Of a DNA stretch of 64,000 nucleotides, positions 54,110 through 63,952 are shown piece after piece. The stretch is from CAJJBL01 sp964519035. Lineage in GTDB: Bacteria; Pseudomonadota; Alphaproteobacteria; Puniceispirillales; Marisalimonadaceae. A program made the position numbers and the translations under genes. The stretch lies in contig CAZFKZ010000002.1 in NCBI GenBank assembly GCA_964519035.1, forward strand, positions 41,411 through 105,410. The letters run 5' to 3'. How positions within the stretch are numbered: the stretch's first letter is position 1; each line of letters starts with the position of its first letter. The notes under the pieces are model-generated. The model was not told the DNA's origin. It did no database searches and saw only the letters and a program-made list of their open reading frames with translations.

Positions 54110-55303
54110 TTATTTATTGATTTTTAAATAGTTCCTTAACTCCTTAAATCCATTTTCTAAATCGTCTATCAGATCAATTATATTCTCTGATCCTGTATAA
54201 ATTCTTAAATATACACCTGAGGGTATATAGCTTGTGTCAACGTTTCGAGATTCAGAAATTTCCATCATTGATAATAAACTTGAATATCCACCCCAAGAAG
54301 CTCCCAATCCAAATACCTCACAATTATCAGCTAACATATCTACTGCATCTAATGGAATATTATCGTGAAACTCTATTGCAAAAATTCCTGATGCTCCCTT
54401 GAAATCTTTTTTCCATACTTCATGGTCAGGATGTTGTTCAAGCGCCGGATGTAATACATATTTAACTTCATCTTGTTGTTCTAGATATTTTGCAACTGCA
54501 ATACTATTATCTGAAGATTGTTTTAATCTGCTTGGTAGAGTTCGTAATCCTCTTAACGATAAATATATGTCATCAGGACTAACACAAATACCAGAATTTT
54601 TAGTCCATCTTTCTATATCAATTAAATTTTCTCCATTAGCAACAACAGCTCCCATCATTATGTCAGAATGACCAGAAATATATTTGGTTACAGCTTCTAT
54701 AACTATATCAACCCCAAAGTGGATAGGATTAAAGTAAATTGCGGTTGCCCATGTATTATCTATAATAGACCTTAGATTATATTTTTTACAGATAGTGATA
54801 ATTTTTTCTATGTCTACAATTTCAAAAGTGTATGTACCTGGACTTTCAATATAAATTACGCGTGTATTTTTTTTAATCTTTTTCTCTAAATTTATAATAT
54901 CTCTAGAGTTGTAAAAATTATATTCGATATTAAGTCTTGGAAATTCTTCTTCAACAAACCTTCTAGTAGAGCCATATACAGAATCAGGTATCAAAATGTG
55001 GTCATTTGATTGAATTATAGACATTATGCCCGTGGTTATAGCAGACATGCCCGATGGTGCTAGTACGCATCCATCTGCATCATATAGACTTGCTATTGAT
55101 GTTGTTAGCGATTCAGAGGTGGGTGTCCCATTTCTACCATAAGTATATTTAACATCTTTATTCCTATAGGATTTCATTGTTTTTCTTAAAATTGTACTAG
55201 TTCTATAAACAGGTGGTGATGGGATACCATGGTTTTCATCAGGTTTTTTGCCTAAATGAGCAGCTAGGGTTTCAATTTTAAAATTTTTATTTTTATTTTT
55301 CAT
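54110..55303 (-). CDS. metC: Cys/Met metabolism PLP-dependent lyase (cystathionine beta-lyase-like)
   Basis: 397 aa from the ATG at 55303 (a TTG at 55333 without a ribosome site would add 10). YTYGRNGTPTSESLTTSIA binds the PLP phosphate; APSGMSAITTGIMS and the internal lysine in TKYISGHSDIMMGAV are family hallmarks. GLGASWGGYSSLLS near the C-terminus is typical of cystathionine beta-lyase (MetC) rather than gamma-synthase. Acts on cystathionine or related thioethers. Monocistronic; divergent from the aap operon. Confidence 0.85.
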   Translation of the reverse strand: MKNKNKNFKIETLAAHLGKKPDENHGIPSPPVYRTSTILRKTMKSYRNKDVKYTYGRNGTPTSESLTTSIASLYDADGCVLAPSGMSAITTGIMSIIQSNDHILIPDSVYGSTRRFVEEEFPRLNIEYNFYNSRDIINLEKKIKKNTRVIYIESPGTYTFEIVDIEKIITICKKYNLRSIIDNTWATAIYFNPIHFGVDIVIEAVTKYISGHSDIMMGAVVANGENLIDIERWTKNSGICVSPDDIYLSLRGLRTLPSRLKQSSDNSIAVAKYLEQQDEVKYVLHPALEQHPDHEVWKKDFKGASGIFAIEFHDNIPLDAVDMLADNCEVFGLGASWGGYSSLLSMMEISESRNVDTSYIPSGVYLRIYTGSENIIDLIDDLENGFKELRNYLKINK

Positions 55304-55422
55304 ATCTAATATATTTCTTAAAATTTTCGACAATGTATTTTTTATTAAATAAAATAATTAAATAATATTATAAAAAAGTATAAATAATTATTTAACAAAA
55401 TAACTTTTTTTTTATTTTTTTC

Positions 55423-55452
55423 TTGAAAAAAACAACAAATAAGACTTAAAGT
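55423..55452 (+). promoter_or_regulatory. Candidate promoter of the aap operon
   Basis: TTGAAA at 55423-55428, an 18-base spacer and TAAAGT at 55447-55452. The distance to the ATG at 55502 leaves a ~45-base leader with AGTGGAGAT as ribosome site. Spacing and match are imperfect. Confidence 0.35.
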
Positions 55453-55501
55453 ACCACACAATTTCATGAATAACATGAAAAATTTATAGTGGAGATATAA
55501 A

Positions 55502-56524
55502 ATGAAAATAAAAATGCTTTTAGCAGCTTCCACTGCTGGAGTTATGCTTGCTGGATCTGTTCTTGCAAGCACATTAGACGACGTTAGAGCTAGAGGTAAG
55601 TTAAACTGTATCATTAATACTGGTTTAGCTGGCTTTGCTGCTCCAGACGACAAAGGTAATTGGACTGGTTTTGATGTAGATTTTTGTAAAGCTGTTGCTG
55701 CCGCTACTTTAGGTGATGCAAGTAAAGTTGCTTACACTACTGCTACTGGTAAAACACGTTTTACTAAACTTGCGGCTGGTGAAGGTGAAATCTTATCAAG
55801 AAACACAACTTGGACTTTTTCAAGAGATGTAGATTTATCACAGACATTTGTTGGTGTTAGTTACTACGATGGTCAAGGTTTCATGGTTCCAAAGAAATTA
55901 GGTGTTAAATCAGCTAAAGAACTTGGTGGAGCTTCTGTTTGTATTCAAACAGGAACTACAACAGAATTAAATTTAGCAGAGTTCTTTGCTGCTAATAATA
56001 TGAAGTATAATCCTGTGCCTATTGAGACTAACTCAGAAGCTCAAGAGTTATATAAAGCCGGAAGATGTGACGTTTACACAACAGATGCATCAGGCTTATA
56101 TGCTACAATCTCTAGTTTTGATAATCCATCAGACCATATGGTTTTACCAGAAATCGTATCAAAAGAGCCTTTAGGTCCTGTCGTAAGGCATGGTGACGAT
56201 CAGTGGGCTGATATTGTAGCTTGGACTTTAAGAGCTATGATGGCAGGTGAAGAATTAGGAATTACTTCTTCTAATGTTAAATCTTTAGCTGGTAAGGACA
56301 ACAAAAATAAAGAGATCAATCGTTTACTTGGTAAAGATCCACTTCAAGGTCTTTCTAAACTAGGTCTATCTGCTGACTGGGCAGTTAACATTATTGGTCA
56401 AGTTGGAAATTATGCTGAAGTTTTCGAAAGAAATCTTGGTATGAGCACTCCTCTTAAGATTGCTAGAGGTGCTAATCAACTTTCAAGAGATGGTGGACTA
56501 TTCTACGTACCACCTATTAAGTAA
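55502..56524 (+). CDS. aapJ: General L-amino acid ABC transporter, substrate-binding protein
   Basis: 340 aa periplasmic protein: signal peptide to about residue 22 (LLAASTAGVMLAGSVLAS), then LDDVRARGKLNCIINTGLAGF. Family text: GFDVDFCKAVAAATLGD, RFTKLAAGEGEILSRNTTWTFSR, VCIQTGTTTELNLAEFF and LGPVVRHGDDQWADIV. In Rhizobium AapJ binds a wide range of L-amino acids. GC-richer codon choice than neighbours (more GCT, GGT) suggests high expression. A hairpin follows the stop. Confidence 0.95.
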   Translation: MKIKMLLAASTAGVMLAGSVLASTLDDVRARGKLNCIINTGLAGFAAPDDKGNWTGFDVDFCKAVAAATLGDASKVAYTTATGKTRFTKLAAGEGEILSRNTTWTFSRDVDLSQTFVGVSYYDGQGFMVPKKLGVKSAKELGGASVCIQTGTTTELNLAEFFAANNMKYNPVPIETNSEAQELYKAGRCDVYTTDASGLYATISSFDNPSDHMVLPEIVSKEPLGPVVRHGDDQWADIVAWTLRAMMAGEELGITSSNVKSLAGKDNKNKEINRLLGKDPLQGLSKLGLSADWAVNIIGQVGNYAEVFERNLGMSTPLKIARGANQLSRDGGLFYVPPIK

Positions 56525-56534
56525 CTTAATATTG

Positions 56535-56557
56535 CTGCGCCTGTATATCAGGCGCAG
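56535..56557 (+). terminator. Intra-operon hairpin between aapJ and aapQ
   Basis: Perfect nine-base stem CTGCGCCTG / CAGGCGCAG with a five-base TATAT loop, then TTATTTCT. It is very GC-rich for this genome. It can act as a partial terminator or mRNA stabiliser so that the binding protein is made in excess over the permeases, as known for many ABC operons. Confidence 0.75.
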
Positions 56558-56597
56558 TTATTTCTAAAATATTCTCTATTTTAAAGTTGATCTTTAC

Positions 56598-57761
56598 ATG
56601 ACATTTTTAAACAGCCTTTGGCGTAATGAAAAAAGTAGAGAATTATTAATACAGGTAGTTGTATTAATATGTATTGGTTGGTTTTTATCTTGGTTAGTGG
56701 CTAACGTTGATGCTAATTTCAAAGCTTTGGGTAAAGATATCAGCTTTGAATTTTTATTTATTCCAGCAGGATATGATATTAATCAATATTTAATTGATTA
56801 TAATAACAGAGATAGTCACCTTAGAGCTGGGATTGTTGGATTATTAAATACAGGGCTAGTAGCTTTTTTTGGTATTATTTTAGCAACTTTTCTTGGTGTA
56901 ACTATTGGTATAATTAGATTATCAAAAAATTGGTTGGCAAGTAAAATTGCTTACTGGTATGTCGAATTTACTAGAAATGTTCCAATATTACTTCACATAC
57001 TTCTTTGGCACGGTATTATTATCAATACTCTTCCTCACCCCAAACAAGCAATAAACTTAGCTGATGTAAGTTTTCTTTCCAATCGAGGTTTTTATATACC
57101 AAAACCTTTAACTGAAAATGGTATTGAGCTTGTATATTTATTCTTTGTTATTGGAATTATTTTTTCTATTCTGTTTTTTAAATATTCAAAGAAAAAACAA
57201 GACGAGACTGGAATACAATACCCAGTTTTTTGGATTAATTTATTTGTGATAATTAGTTTGCCTTTAATAGCCTTTTTTATATCTGGAATGCCTATATCAC
57301 TTGAAATACCAGCGTTAAAAGGATTTAATTTTAAAGGTGGTATGTATATGAGTCCTGAACTTGCAGCATTAACATTTGCGTTAGGAATTTACACTGCAGC
57401 TTTTATTGCTGAAATAGTCAGGGCTGGTATTTTGGCAGTTGATAAGGGGCAAAGAGAAGCAGCTGAATCAATTGGTTTAAAGCCTTCCAAAGTTATGAAA
57501 TTAGTTGTTTTACCTCAAGCGAGAAGAGTAATTATACCTCCTCTAACAAGCCAATACCTAAACTTAACTAAAAACTCTTCCTTAGCTATTGCAATAGGTT
57601 ATATGGATTTAGTAGCCACTTTGGGTGGTATTTCTTTGAATCAGACTGGAAGAGAAATGGAGACAATGGTTATTGTAATGTTAATCTATTTATCTGTATC
57701 TCTAAGTATTTCATCTTTAATGAACTGGTATAATAATAGAGTTAAATTAGTTGGTAGATAA
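56598..57761 (+). CDS. aapQ: General L-amino acid ABC transporter, permease
   Basis: 387 aa inner-membrane permease. N-terminal spans, a large insert (about 85-215), and the C-terminal EAA loop EAAESIGLKPSKVMKLVVLP near residue 290, followed by QARRVIIPPLTSQYLNLTKNSSLA. Residues YWYVEFTRNVPILLHIL are typical of HisMQ-type permeases. Forms a heterodimer with AapM. Stop is one base before the AapM ATG. Confidence 0.95.
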   Translation: MTFLNSLWRNEKSRELLIQVVVLICIGWFLSWLVANVDANFKALGKDISFEFLFIPAGYDINQYLIDYNNRDSHLRAGIVGLLNTGLVAFFGIILATFLGVTIGIIRLSKNWLASKIAYWYVEFTRNVPILLHILLWHGIIINTLPHPKQAINLADVSFLSNRGFYIPKPLTENGIELVYLFFVIGIIFSILFFKYSKKKQDETGIQYPVFWINLFVIISLPLIAFFISGMPISLEIPALKGFNFKGGMYMSPELAALTFALGIYTAAFIAEIVRAGILAVDKGQREAAESIGLKPSKVMKLVVLPQARRVIIPPLTSQYLNLTKNSSLAIAIGYMDLVATLGGISLNQTGREMETMVIVMLIYLSVSLSISSLMNWYNNRVKLVGR

Positions 57762-57762
57762 A

Positions 57763-58872
57763 ATGAATCCAGAAACATATAAACCAGGTTCATATCCAAA
57801 CCTTCCTCCGCCTATAGGTACCGTAGGTGTATATGGTTGGATAAGAAATAACCTATTTTCTTCTTTAAGTAACTCTTTGTTAACATTATTATCAGTAACA
57901 CTTCTTTATTATTTGATAGATGGTATTATTGGTTGGTTCATTTTGGATGCAGTTTTTGATGCAAATTCAAAAATTGAGTGTAGAAAAATTGACGGTGGAG
58001 CATGTTGGGCCGTTATTACCAGAAGGATTGGACAATTTGTATATGGTTTTTATCCTGAAGCAGAAAGATGGAGAATTGACATAACCTTTTATGGAATGTT
58101 TGTTGCTTTCGCCCCTTTATTATATCCAGACTTGCCGAAGAGGAAATATCTCTTATGGTTTAGTGGTATTTTTCCTGTCTTAGCATATTTATTTATCAAT
58201 GGAGGTTATTTCGGTCTTTCTAAGGTCGATTATAATTTGTTTGGAGGTTTTATGCTAACGGTGATTATAGGTATCACTGGTATTGTATGCTCTTTACCAA
58301 TAGGCATTGTATTAGCATTAGGGAGACAATCAAAATTAACAGTCGTGCGAACATTAAGTGTTTGTTTTATTGAATTTATGAGAGGAGTCCCATTGATAAC
58401 TCTTCTATTTGTTGCTTCTTCAATGTTGAATTATTTTATGCCTCCGGGTACTAATTTTAGTATTTTAGTCAGAGTTATAATAATGTTCACTTTTTTTTCA
58501 GCAGCTTATATTGCTGAAGTTATAAGGGGTGGTATTCAAGCTATACCTAAAGGTCAGTATGAGGCGGCCGATGCTTTAGGTCTAAACTATTGGCAAACAA
58601 CAAGATATATTACACTTCCTCAAGCTATGAAAATATCTATTCCTGGAATTGTTAATACATTTATAGGGCTTTATAAAGATACCACACTTGTGGTTGTTAT
58701 TGGTTTGCTGGACCCACTTGGAATAGGAAGAGCTTCTTTGGCAGACACAAAATGGAATGGTTTGTCAATAGAGGTCTATTTATTTGTAGCTTTATTTTTC
58801 TTTATAAGTTGTTTAGCTATGTCGAGATATTCATTGTGGCTAGAAAAAAAATTAAACACTGATCATAAGTGA
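57763..58872 (+). CDS. aapM: General L-amino acid ABC transporter, permease
   Basis: 369 aa from ATG 57763 (an earlier TTG at 57751 overlaps aapQ). Multi-span permease with VCFIEFMRGVPLITLLFVAS and EAADALGLNYWQTTRYITLPQ (EAA loop), and ECRKIDGGACWAVITRRIGQ in the extra loop, characteristic of AapM. Partner of AapQ. Overlap of its TGA with the upstream GTG of the ATPase frame suggests coupling. Confidence 0.95.
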   Translation: MNPETYKPGSYPNLPPPIGTVGVYGWIRNNLFSSLSNSLLTLLSVTLLYYLIDGIIGWFILDAVFDANSKIECRKIDGGACWAVITRRIGQFVYGFYPEAERWRIDITFYGMFVAFAPLLYPDLPKRKYLLWFSGIFPVLAYLFINGGYFGLSKVDYNLFGGFMLTVIIGITGIVCSLPIGIVLALGRQSKLTVVRTLSVCFIEFMRGVPLITLLFVASSMLNYFMPPGTNFSILVRVIIMFTFFSAAYIAEVIRGGIQAIPKGQYEAADALGLNYWQTTRYITLPQAMKISIPGIVNTFIGLYKDTTLVVVIGLLDPLGIGRASLADTKWNGLSIEVYLFVALFFFISCLAMSRYSLWLEKKLNTDHK

Positions 58873-58880
58873 GAATTCAA

Positions 58881-59642
58881 ATGGTAACTAATAAAAAATC
58901 GCCTTCAAAACCTGTCATTGAAATTAAAGAAATGCATAAATGGTTTGGTACATTTCATGTTTTAAAAAATATCTCATTAAAGGTCAATCAAGGTGAACGT
59001 ATTGTCATTTGTGGTCCTTCAGGATCTGGAAAATCTACTTTAATTAGATGTATTAATAGACTAGAAGTTCATCAAAAGGGTGATATAATAGTTAATGATA
59101 CTGAGCTTTCTGGTGATTTAAAAAACTTAGAAGCAATTAGAAGTGACGTTGGAATGGTTTTTCAATCTTTTAATCTATTTCCTCATTTAAGTGTTCTTGA
59201 AAATTGTACTTTAGCTCCAATTTGGGTCAGAGGCATGCCTAAAAAAGAGGCTAATGATCTTGCTATGGAGCTTTTAACTAGAGTAAAAATCCCTGAGCAA
59301 GCCCAAAAATTCCCAGGCCAATTATCTGGTGGCCAACAACAAAGAGTTGCTATTGCTAGATCTTTATGTATGCAACCTAAAATAATGCTTTTTGACGAAC
59401 CTACCTCGGCCCTTGATCCAGAAATGATCAAAGAAGTATTAGATACCATGATTGAATTAGCAGAGACTGGAATGACTATGTTGGTGGTAACTCACGAAAT
59501 GGGATTTGCTAAAAAAGTTGCTGACAGTGTCATTTTTATGGATGAGGGTGAGATTATAGAACAAAATAACCCTAAAAGTTTTTTTACTAACCCTAAAAAT
59601 GAAAGAACTAAATTATTCTTAAGCCAAATCCTTAATCATTAA
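58881..59642 (+). CDS. aapP: General L-amino acid ABC transporter, ATPase
   Basis: 253 aa from ATG 58881. Walker A CGPSGSGKST, ABC signature LSGGQQQRVAIARSL, Walker B IMLFDEPTSALDPE and the H-loop VVTHEMGFAK are all present. Powers the aapQM importer. Family GlnQ/HisP/AapP; the operon context makes the name safe. Followed by five bases to the convergent rhodanese gene. Confidence 0.95.
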   Translation: MVTNKKSPSKPVIEIKEMHKWFGTFHVLKNISLKVNQGERIVICGPSGSGKSTLIRCINRLEVHQKGDIIVNDTELSGDLKNLEAIRSDVGMVFQSFNLFPHLSVLENCTLAPIWVRGMPKKEANDLAMELLTRVKIPEQAQKFPGQLSGGQQQRVAIARSLCMQPKIMLFDEPTSALDPEMIKEVLDTMIELAETGMTMLVVTHEMGFAKKVADSVIFMDEGEIIEQNNPKSFFTNPKNERTKLFLSQILNH

Positions 59643-59647
59643 AAAAA

Positions 59648-60502
59648 TTAATTGTTACCCTCTGCTATACTTTGTCCTGAAGATGCCCATTCAGTCCATG
59701 ATCCATCATAGATAGGTACGTCAAATTTACCTAGTGTAAACAAGGCTAAAGATATTACGCAAGCTGATACTCCAGATCCACAAGTTGCAATTATGCTATC
59801 ATCTTGTGATATTTCATTATTATTAAAAATAACTTTTAATTCTTCTTCATTTTTTAAAATCCCGTCTTTATTAATTAAATCTGAAGACGGAAGACTTTTA
59901 GAATTTGGAATATGTCCAGAAGGTAATCCAGGTCTAGGTTCTTTTGCAGTTCCCAAATACCTATTGTAGGACCTTGCATCTAAAATGAGTTGATCATTTT
60001 TATTTGATAATTCAATCATATTGCTTAAGCTTTTTATAAGGTCTTTTTTTTCATTTTGGGCAGTAAAATTTCCTTTATTAATAACAGTTAAATCACTTGT
60101 TATCAATCCATTATGTTTTAACCAATTTTTTATTCCACCTTTAAGAATAAAAATTTTATTATGATTAAAATATCTTAGTAAAAACCATGCCCTTGCCGAA
60201 GATAAAATTGGTGAATTATCATATATTATTATTTCATCATCATTATTCAAACCTAAGTTTTTCATCATTTCTGAAAAAATTTCTTTTGATGGTATCATGT
60301 GAGGAAGAGAGTTTTGTGGATCAGCAATTTTGTTGATATCAAAGAATACTGCACCTTTAATATGTTTATCATTATATTCTTTTTCTGCATTTAACCCAGA
60401 ATCCGGCAGATAAAAGGTGGCATCTAAAATTTTTATATATTTATTTTTATTAATTTTTAATTTTAAATCATCAGGTTCAATAAATAAATTTATATCAGTC
60501 AT
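59648..60502 (-). CDS. sseA: 3-mercaptopyruvate sulfurtransferase / rhodanese
   Basis: 284 aa tandem rhodanese. The inactive N-terminal domain is followed by the active one with Cys241 in TCGSGVSACV. CGSGVSA matches 3-mercaptopyruvate sulfurtransferase rather than thiosulfate rhodanese (which usually has CRKGVTA). Start at 60502 is preceded by GGAGAAAAA; the longer ATG at 60523 would overlap cysK. Moves sulfur from 3-mercaptopyruvate to cyanide or thiols. Directly downstream of cysteine synthase. Confidence 0.9.
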   Translation of the reverse strand: MTDINLFIEPDDLKLKINKNKYIKILDATFYLPDSGLNAEKEYNDKHIKGAVFFDINKIADPQNSLPHMIPSKEIFSEMMKNLGLNNDDEIIIYDNSPILSSARAWFLLRYFNHNKIFILKGGIKNWLKHNGLITSDLTVINKGNFTAQNEKKDLIKSLSNMIELSNKNDQLILDARSYNRYLGTAKEPRPGLPSGHIPNSKSLPSSDLINKDGILKNEEELKVIFNNNEISQDDSIIATCGSGVSACVISLALFTLGKFDVPIYDGSWTEWASSGQSIAEGNN

Positions 60503-60513
60503 TTTTTCTCCGT

Positions 60514-61518
60514 TTATAACCAATTAGGTGATGTTAGGTTTTTACTTTTAAGAAAAACAGGGTTCCATATTTTAGACTGATACCTTTGACCAGAATCACA
60601 TAATATTGTTACAATTGTTTTTCCAGGGCCTAATTCTTTCGCCAACTTAATGGCTCCAGCAACATTGATTCCACTAGAACCACCTAAGAATAAACCTTCT
60701 TCCTTTAGTAAATCAAAAATTATAGATAGAGCTTCATTATCATCAATTTGAAAAGAAAGATCTAAAGGACAATTTTCTAAGTTTTTAGTTATTCTTCCTT
60801 GACCAATTCCTTCTGTAATAGAGTTACCTTCAGCTTTCATTTCACCATTTTGATAATAATTATAAAGGCCTGATCCAAATGGATCTGATAAAGCTATTTT
60901 TATATCTTTATTTTTTTCTTTTAAATATAAACCAGTTCCAGATAAGGTTCCACCTGTTCCTACAGCACAAGTAAAGCCATCAACCTTTCCATTAGTTTGT
61001 TCCCATATTTCTGGGCCAGTAGAATTGTAATGAGATGATTGGTTAGCAATATTATCAAATTGATTAGCCCAAAGGACTCCTTCATTATGAGTTTTATTTA
61101 ATTGTTTCGCAATTTCTTCAGATTGTCTTATGTAATTTCCTGGATTAGAATATGGAAGTGCTGGAACTAACTTAAGTTCACAGCCTATTAACCTTAACGC
61201 GTCTTTTTTTTCCTGACTTTGTGTTTCTGGCATTATAATTAAAGTTTTATAACCCAACGAATTTCCAACAAGTCCTAAACCAATTCCTGTATTTCCAGCT
61301 GTGCCCTCTACTATAATACCACCGGGCAATAGCTTTTTATTTGAGATTGCGTCTAAAACAATACCTTTTGCTGCTCTATCTTTTATAGAGGAGCCAGGAT
61401 TAAGGAACTCAGCTTTTCCATATATATTACAACCAGTCATATCACTTGCTTTATTTAATCTTATCAAAGGTGTGTTCCCAATTGCCTCTATAAAGTTTTC
61501 TTTTTTAAGTGTTTTCAT
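60514..61518 (-). CDS. cysK: Cysteine synthase A-type PLP enzyme
   Basis: 334 aa fold-type II. PLP lysine Lys46 (PGSSIKDRAAKG), phosphate-binding GTAGNTGIGLG at about 72-82 and GTGGTLSGTG at about 185-195; LCDSGQRY near the C-terminus. Condenses O-acetylserine and sulfide to cysteine. Residues near TSGNT are TAGNT, as in the alphaproteobacterial cysteine synthase group. Forms a sulfur pair with the sulfurtransferase. Confidence 0.9.
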   Translation of the reverse strand: MKTLKKENFIEAIGNTPLIRLNKASDMTGCNIYGKAEFLNPGSSIKDRAAKGIVLDAISNKKLLPGGIIVEGTAGNTGIGLGLVGNSLGYKTLIIMPETQSQEKKDALRLIGCELKLVPALPYSNPGNYIRQSEEIAKQLNKTHNEGVLWANQFDNIANQSSHYNSTGPEIWEQTNGKVDGFTCAVGTGGTLSGTGLYLKEKNKDIKIALSDPFGSGLYNYYQNGEMKAEGNSITEGIGQGRITKNLENCPLDLSFQIDDNEALSIIFDLLKEEGLFLGGSSGINVAGAIKLAKELGPGKTIVTILCDSGQRYQSKIWNPVFLKSKNLTSPNWL

Positions 61519-61638
61519 AAATTTTACTTACTAATTTCCAAATTTTGTTTATACAAAGTTAATATTCTTTTATTATAACCAAATTATTTAATATAATAGA
61601 ATATTTTAATTTAAATTTTCAGTTATAGAAAAGAAAAA

Positions 61639-63501
61639 ATGATAAATTTCAAAAGTATTTCCTTTTCCATAGGAGGAGTTTTATTATTTGACGAAACATC
61701 AGCTTTTGTTCCAAGTGGTCATAAGGTTGGAATTGTTGGTAGAAATGGTGCAGGGAAAACAACCTTATTCAAATTAATTTTAAAAGAATTAATTATTGAT
61801 GGTGGTAGTATTGAAATACCTAGAACTTTTAAAGTTGGAGCTGTAGAACAAGAAGCGCCTTCGACTGATGAATCCCTTCTTGAAACTGTTTTAGCTTCCG
61901 ACATTGAAAGAACTAAATTATTACAGGATTCTGAAACAGAAACGGACCCAAATTTAATAGCTGAAATCCACATAAGGTTAGCTGATATAGATGCTTATTC
62001 TGCGGAAGCTAGAGCCTCTTTTATTTTAAGTGGCCTAGGGTTTAGTATGGAAGATCAAAACAGTCCGTGCTCAAGTTTTTCTGGTGGTTGGAGAATGAGA
62101 GTGGCATTGGCAAGTGTTCTTTTTTCAAACCCTGATTTATTACTTTTAGATGAACCCACTAACTATTTAGATTTTGAAGGTACTGTTTGGTTAGAGAATT
62201 ACTTATCTAAATTTAAAAATACAGTATTAGTTATTTCTCATGATAGAAATTTACTTAATAAGTCTGTTAATGGAATACTTCACTTAACTAATAAGAAATT
62301 AAATTTTTATTCTGGTAATTATGACAGTTTTGATAATGAAAGAAGAATAAAATTAGAACAAAAAATATCACTTAAAACTAAGCAAGAAGCGCAAAGAGCT
62401 CATATTCAAAGCTTTGTCGATCGTTTTAAAGCAAAAGCCTCTAAAGCGAAACAAGCTCAATCTAGAATTAAAATTTTAGAAAAAATGAAACCTATTGTTA
62501 TTGAAGAAGATCAAAAAATTCCAAAATTTAAATTTGACGAAGCTACAAAATTTTCTCCACCTTTAATTACATTAGATCAAGCATCAGTTGGATATAATGA
62601 TGTAGCTGTATTAAAAAATATTAATTTACAAATTAACCCAGATGACAGAATAGGACTTTTAGGTGTTAATGGTGAAGGTAAATCTACTTTTTCTAAACTA
62701 ATAGCCAAAAAAATAAAATTAATGAATGGATCACTTCAAATTCCTCAAAAATTAAAAATTGGATATTTTGCTCAACATCAATTAGACGAATTAAGATTAA
62801 ATGAAACGCCTTTTCAACATATATCTCTAAAACTACCATCAGAAGTACCTTCAAGGTTAAGAGCTAGATTAGGAGCTGCAGGGTTCAGTGCTGATATCAT
62901 GGATCTAGAGGTTAAAAGATTGTCTGGAGGACAAAAAGCTAGGCTATTACTTTTGTTAGTTGTAATCGAAAAACCAGATTTGTTGATTTTAGATGAACCT
63001 ACAAATCACTTAGATATAGAAAGTAGGGAAGCTCTTATAATGGCTTTAAATGAATATACTGGTTCGTTAATTTTAGTTAGTCACGATGCCTTCTTAGTTG
63101 AAAGATTAGTTGATAGATTATTAATTGTTAAGGATAGTAATGTAGAAGAGTTTAACGGTGATATTCATGAATATAGAAAATTTGTGTTAAGCAATTCTAA
63201 TCAAAAAGCTAATAAGAAAAAAAAATCTTCCAATGAAAATTCGAATAATAACGCAAATTCTTCACTTTCATTTTCAGATATGAAAAAGAAAATAGCAGCG
63301 TGTGAAAAAAAAATATTTGATTATGAAAAAACAAAATTATCTTTAGAAAAAGAAATGCTTGAAGATGGTTTTTACAATTCAATAAATGAAAACCGAGTAC
63401 AAAAGGTAAGTAGTGACTTAAAAAATATTATGAATCTGATTTCTGATGAAGAAAAAAAATGGGAAATAATTACTGATAAGATTGATAATAATAATTTATG
63501 A
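61639..63501 (+). CDS. ABC-F family ATPase (Uup/YheS-like)
   Basis: 620 aa soluble protein with two ABC domains: Walker A GRNGAGKTT, signature FSGGWRMRVALAS, Walker B LLLLDEPTNYLD; then Walker A GVNGEGKST, signature LSGGQKARLLL, Walker B LLILDEPTNHLD. The linker (about 235-305) is basic and helical (PtIM). A charged coiled-coil C-terminus (about 530-615) follows. ABC-F proteins bind the ribosome E site or DNA structures. The residue pattern fits YheS/Uup rather than drug-resistance types. Ends TGA, overlapping the next ATG. Confidence 0.92.
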   Translation: MINFKSISFSIGGVLLFDETSAFVPSGHKVGIVGRNGAGKTTLFKLILKELIIDGGSIEIPRTFKVGAVEQEAPSTDESLLETVLASDIERTKLLQDSETETDPNLIAEIHIRLADIDAYSAEARASFILSGLGFSMEDQNSPCSSFSGGWRMRVALASVLFSNPDLLLLDEPTNYLDFEGTVWLENYLSKFKNTVLVISHDRNLLNKSVNGILHLTNKKLNFYSGNYDSFDNERRIKLEQKISLKTKQEAQRAHIQSFVDRFKAKASKAKQAQSRIKILEKMKPIVIEEDQKIPKFKFDEATKFSPPLITLDQASVGYNDVAVLKNINLQINPDDRIGLLGVNGEGKSTFSKLIAKKIKLMNGSLQIPQKLKIGYFAQHQLDELRLNETPFQHISLKLPSEVPSRLRARLGAAGFSADIMDLEVKRLSGGQKARLLLLLVVIEKPDLLILDEPTNHLDIESREALIMALNEYTGSLILVSHDAFLVERLVDRLLIVKDSNVEEFNGDIHEYRKFVLSNSNQKANKKKKSSNENSNNNANSSLSFSDMKKKIAACEKKIFDYEKTKLSLEKEMLEDGFYNSINENRVQKVSSDLKNIMNLISDEEKKWEIITDKIDNNNL

Positions 63502-63935
63502 ATGAAATTGAAGCAAATATAAGTATTTTTTTTGCATCTTTTTTTTCTGCAACTATATTACCTGGTCATTCAGAATTAGCCTTAACAGCATTAATCTCTT
63601 TAAAAAAATATTCAATAATTTTACTTATTATTTTTGCAAGTTTAGGTAATATATTGGGTTCATTAGTTAATTGGTACTTAGGTTTTGAATTAGAGAAATT
63701 TAAAGATAAAAAATGGTTTCCTGTAACAAAATTACAAATGAATAATGCTTCATCATTATTTATAAAGTATGGAAAATGGAGTTTGCTTCTTAGTTGGTTA
63801 CCTTTTATTGGTGACCCCCTTACTTTGGTGGCAGGTGTCTTACGTATGCCTATATTTTCATTTATTGTAATTGTGTCAATTGCAAAAGTATTTCGTTATA
63901 TTTTTGTTTCATTAATTACATTAAATATATTATGA
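63498..63935 (+). CDS. YqaA family (SNARE-associated/DedA-like) membrane protein
   Basis: 145 aa, four to five hydrophobic spans. PGHSELALTALI, ASLGNILGSLVNWYLG, FIKYGKWSLLLSWLPFIGDPLTLVAGVLRMP match the YqaA group of DedA/VTT proteins. Possibly a lipid scramblase or flippase (known for the superfamily). The ATG overlaps the ABC-F stop by four bases, suggesting translational coupling. Confidence 0.88.
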   Translation: MNEIEANISIFFASFFSATILPGHSELALTALISLKKYSIILLIIFASLGNILGSLVNWYLGFELEKFKDKKWFPVTKLQMNNASSLFIKYGKWSLLLSWLPFIGDPLTLVAGVLRMPIFSFIVIVSIAKVFRYIFVSLITLNIL

Positions 63936-63952
63936 AAATCTACTTTAAAAAA

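Noticed and set aside
55304..55501. SAM or other riboswitch upstream of the metC-like and aapJ genes
   Set aside because: Only AT-rich sequence without conserved stems or motifs.
55345..55653. 102-codon minus-strand frame across the aap promoter
   Set aside because: Overlaps the aapJ signal peptide region antisense and has low-complexity AT-rich content.
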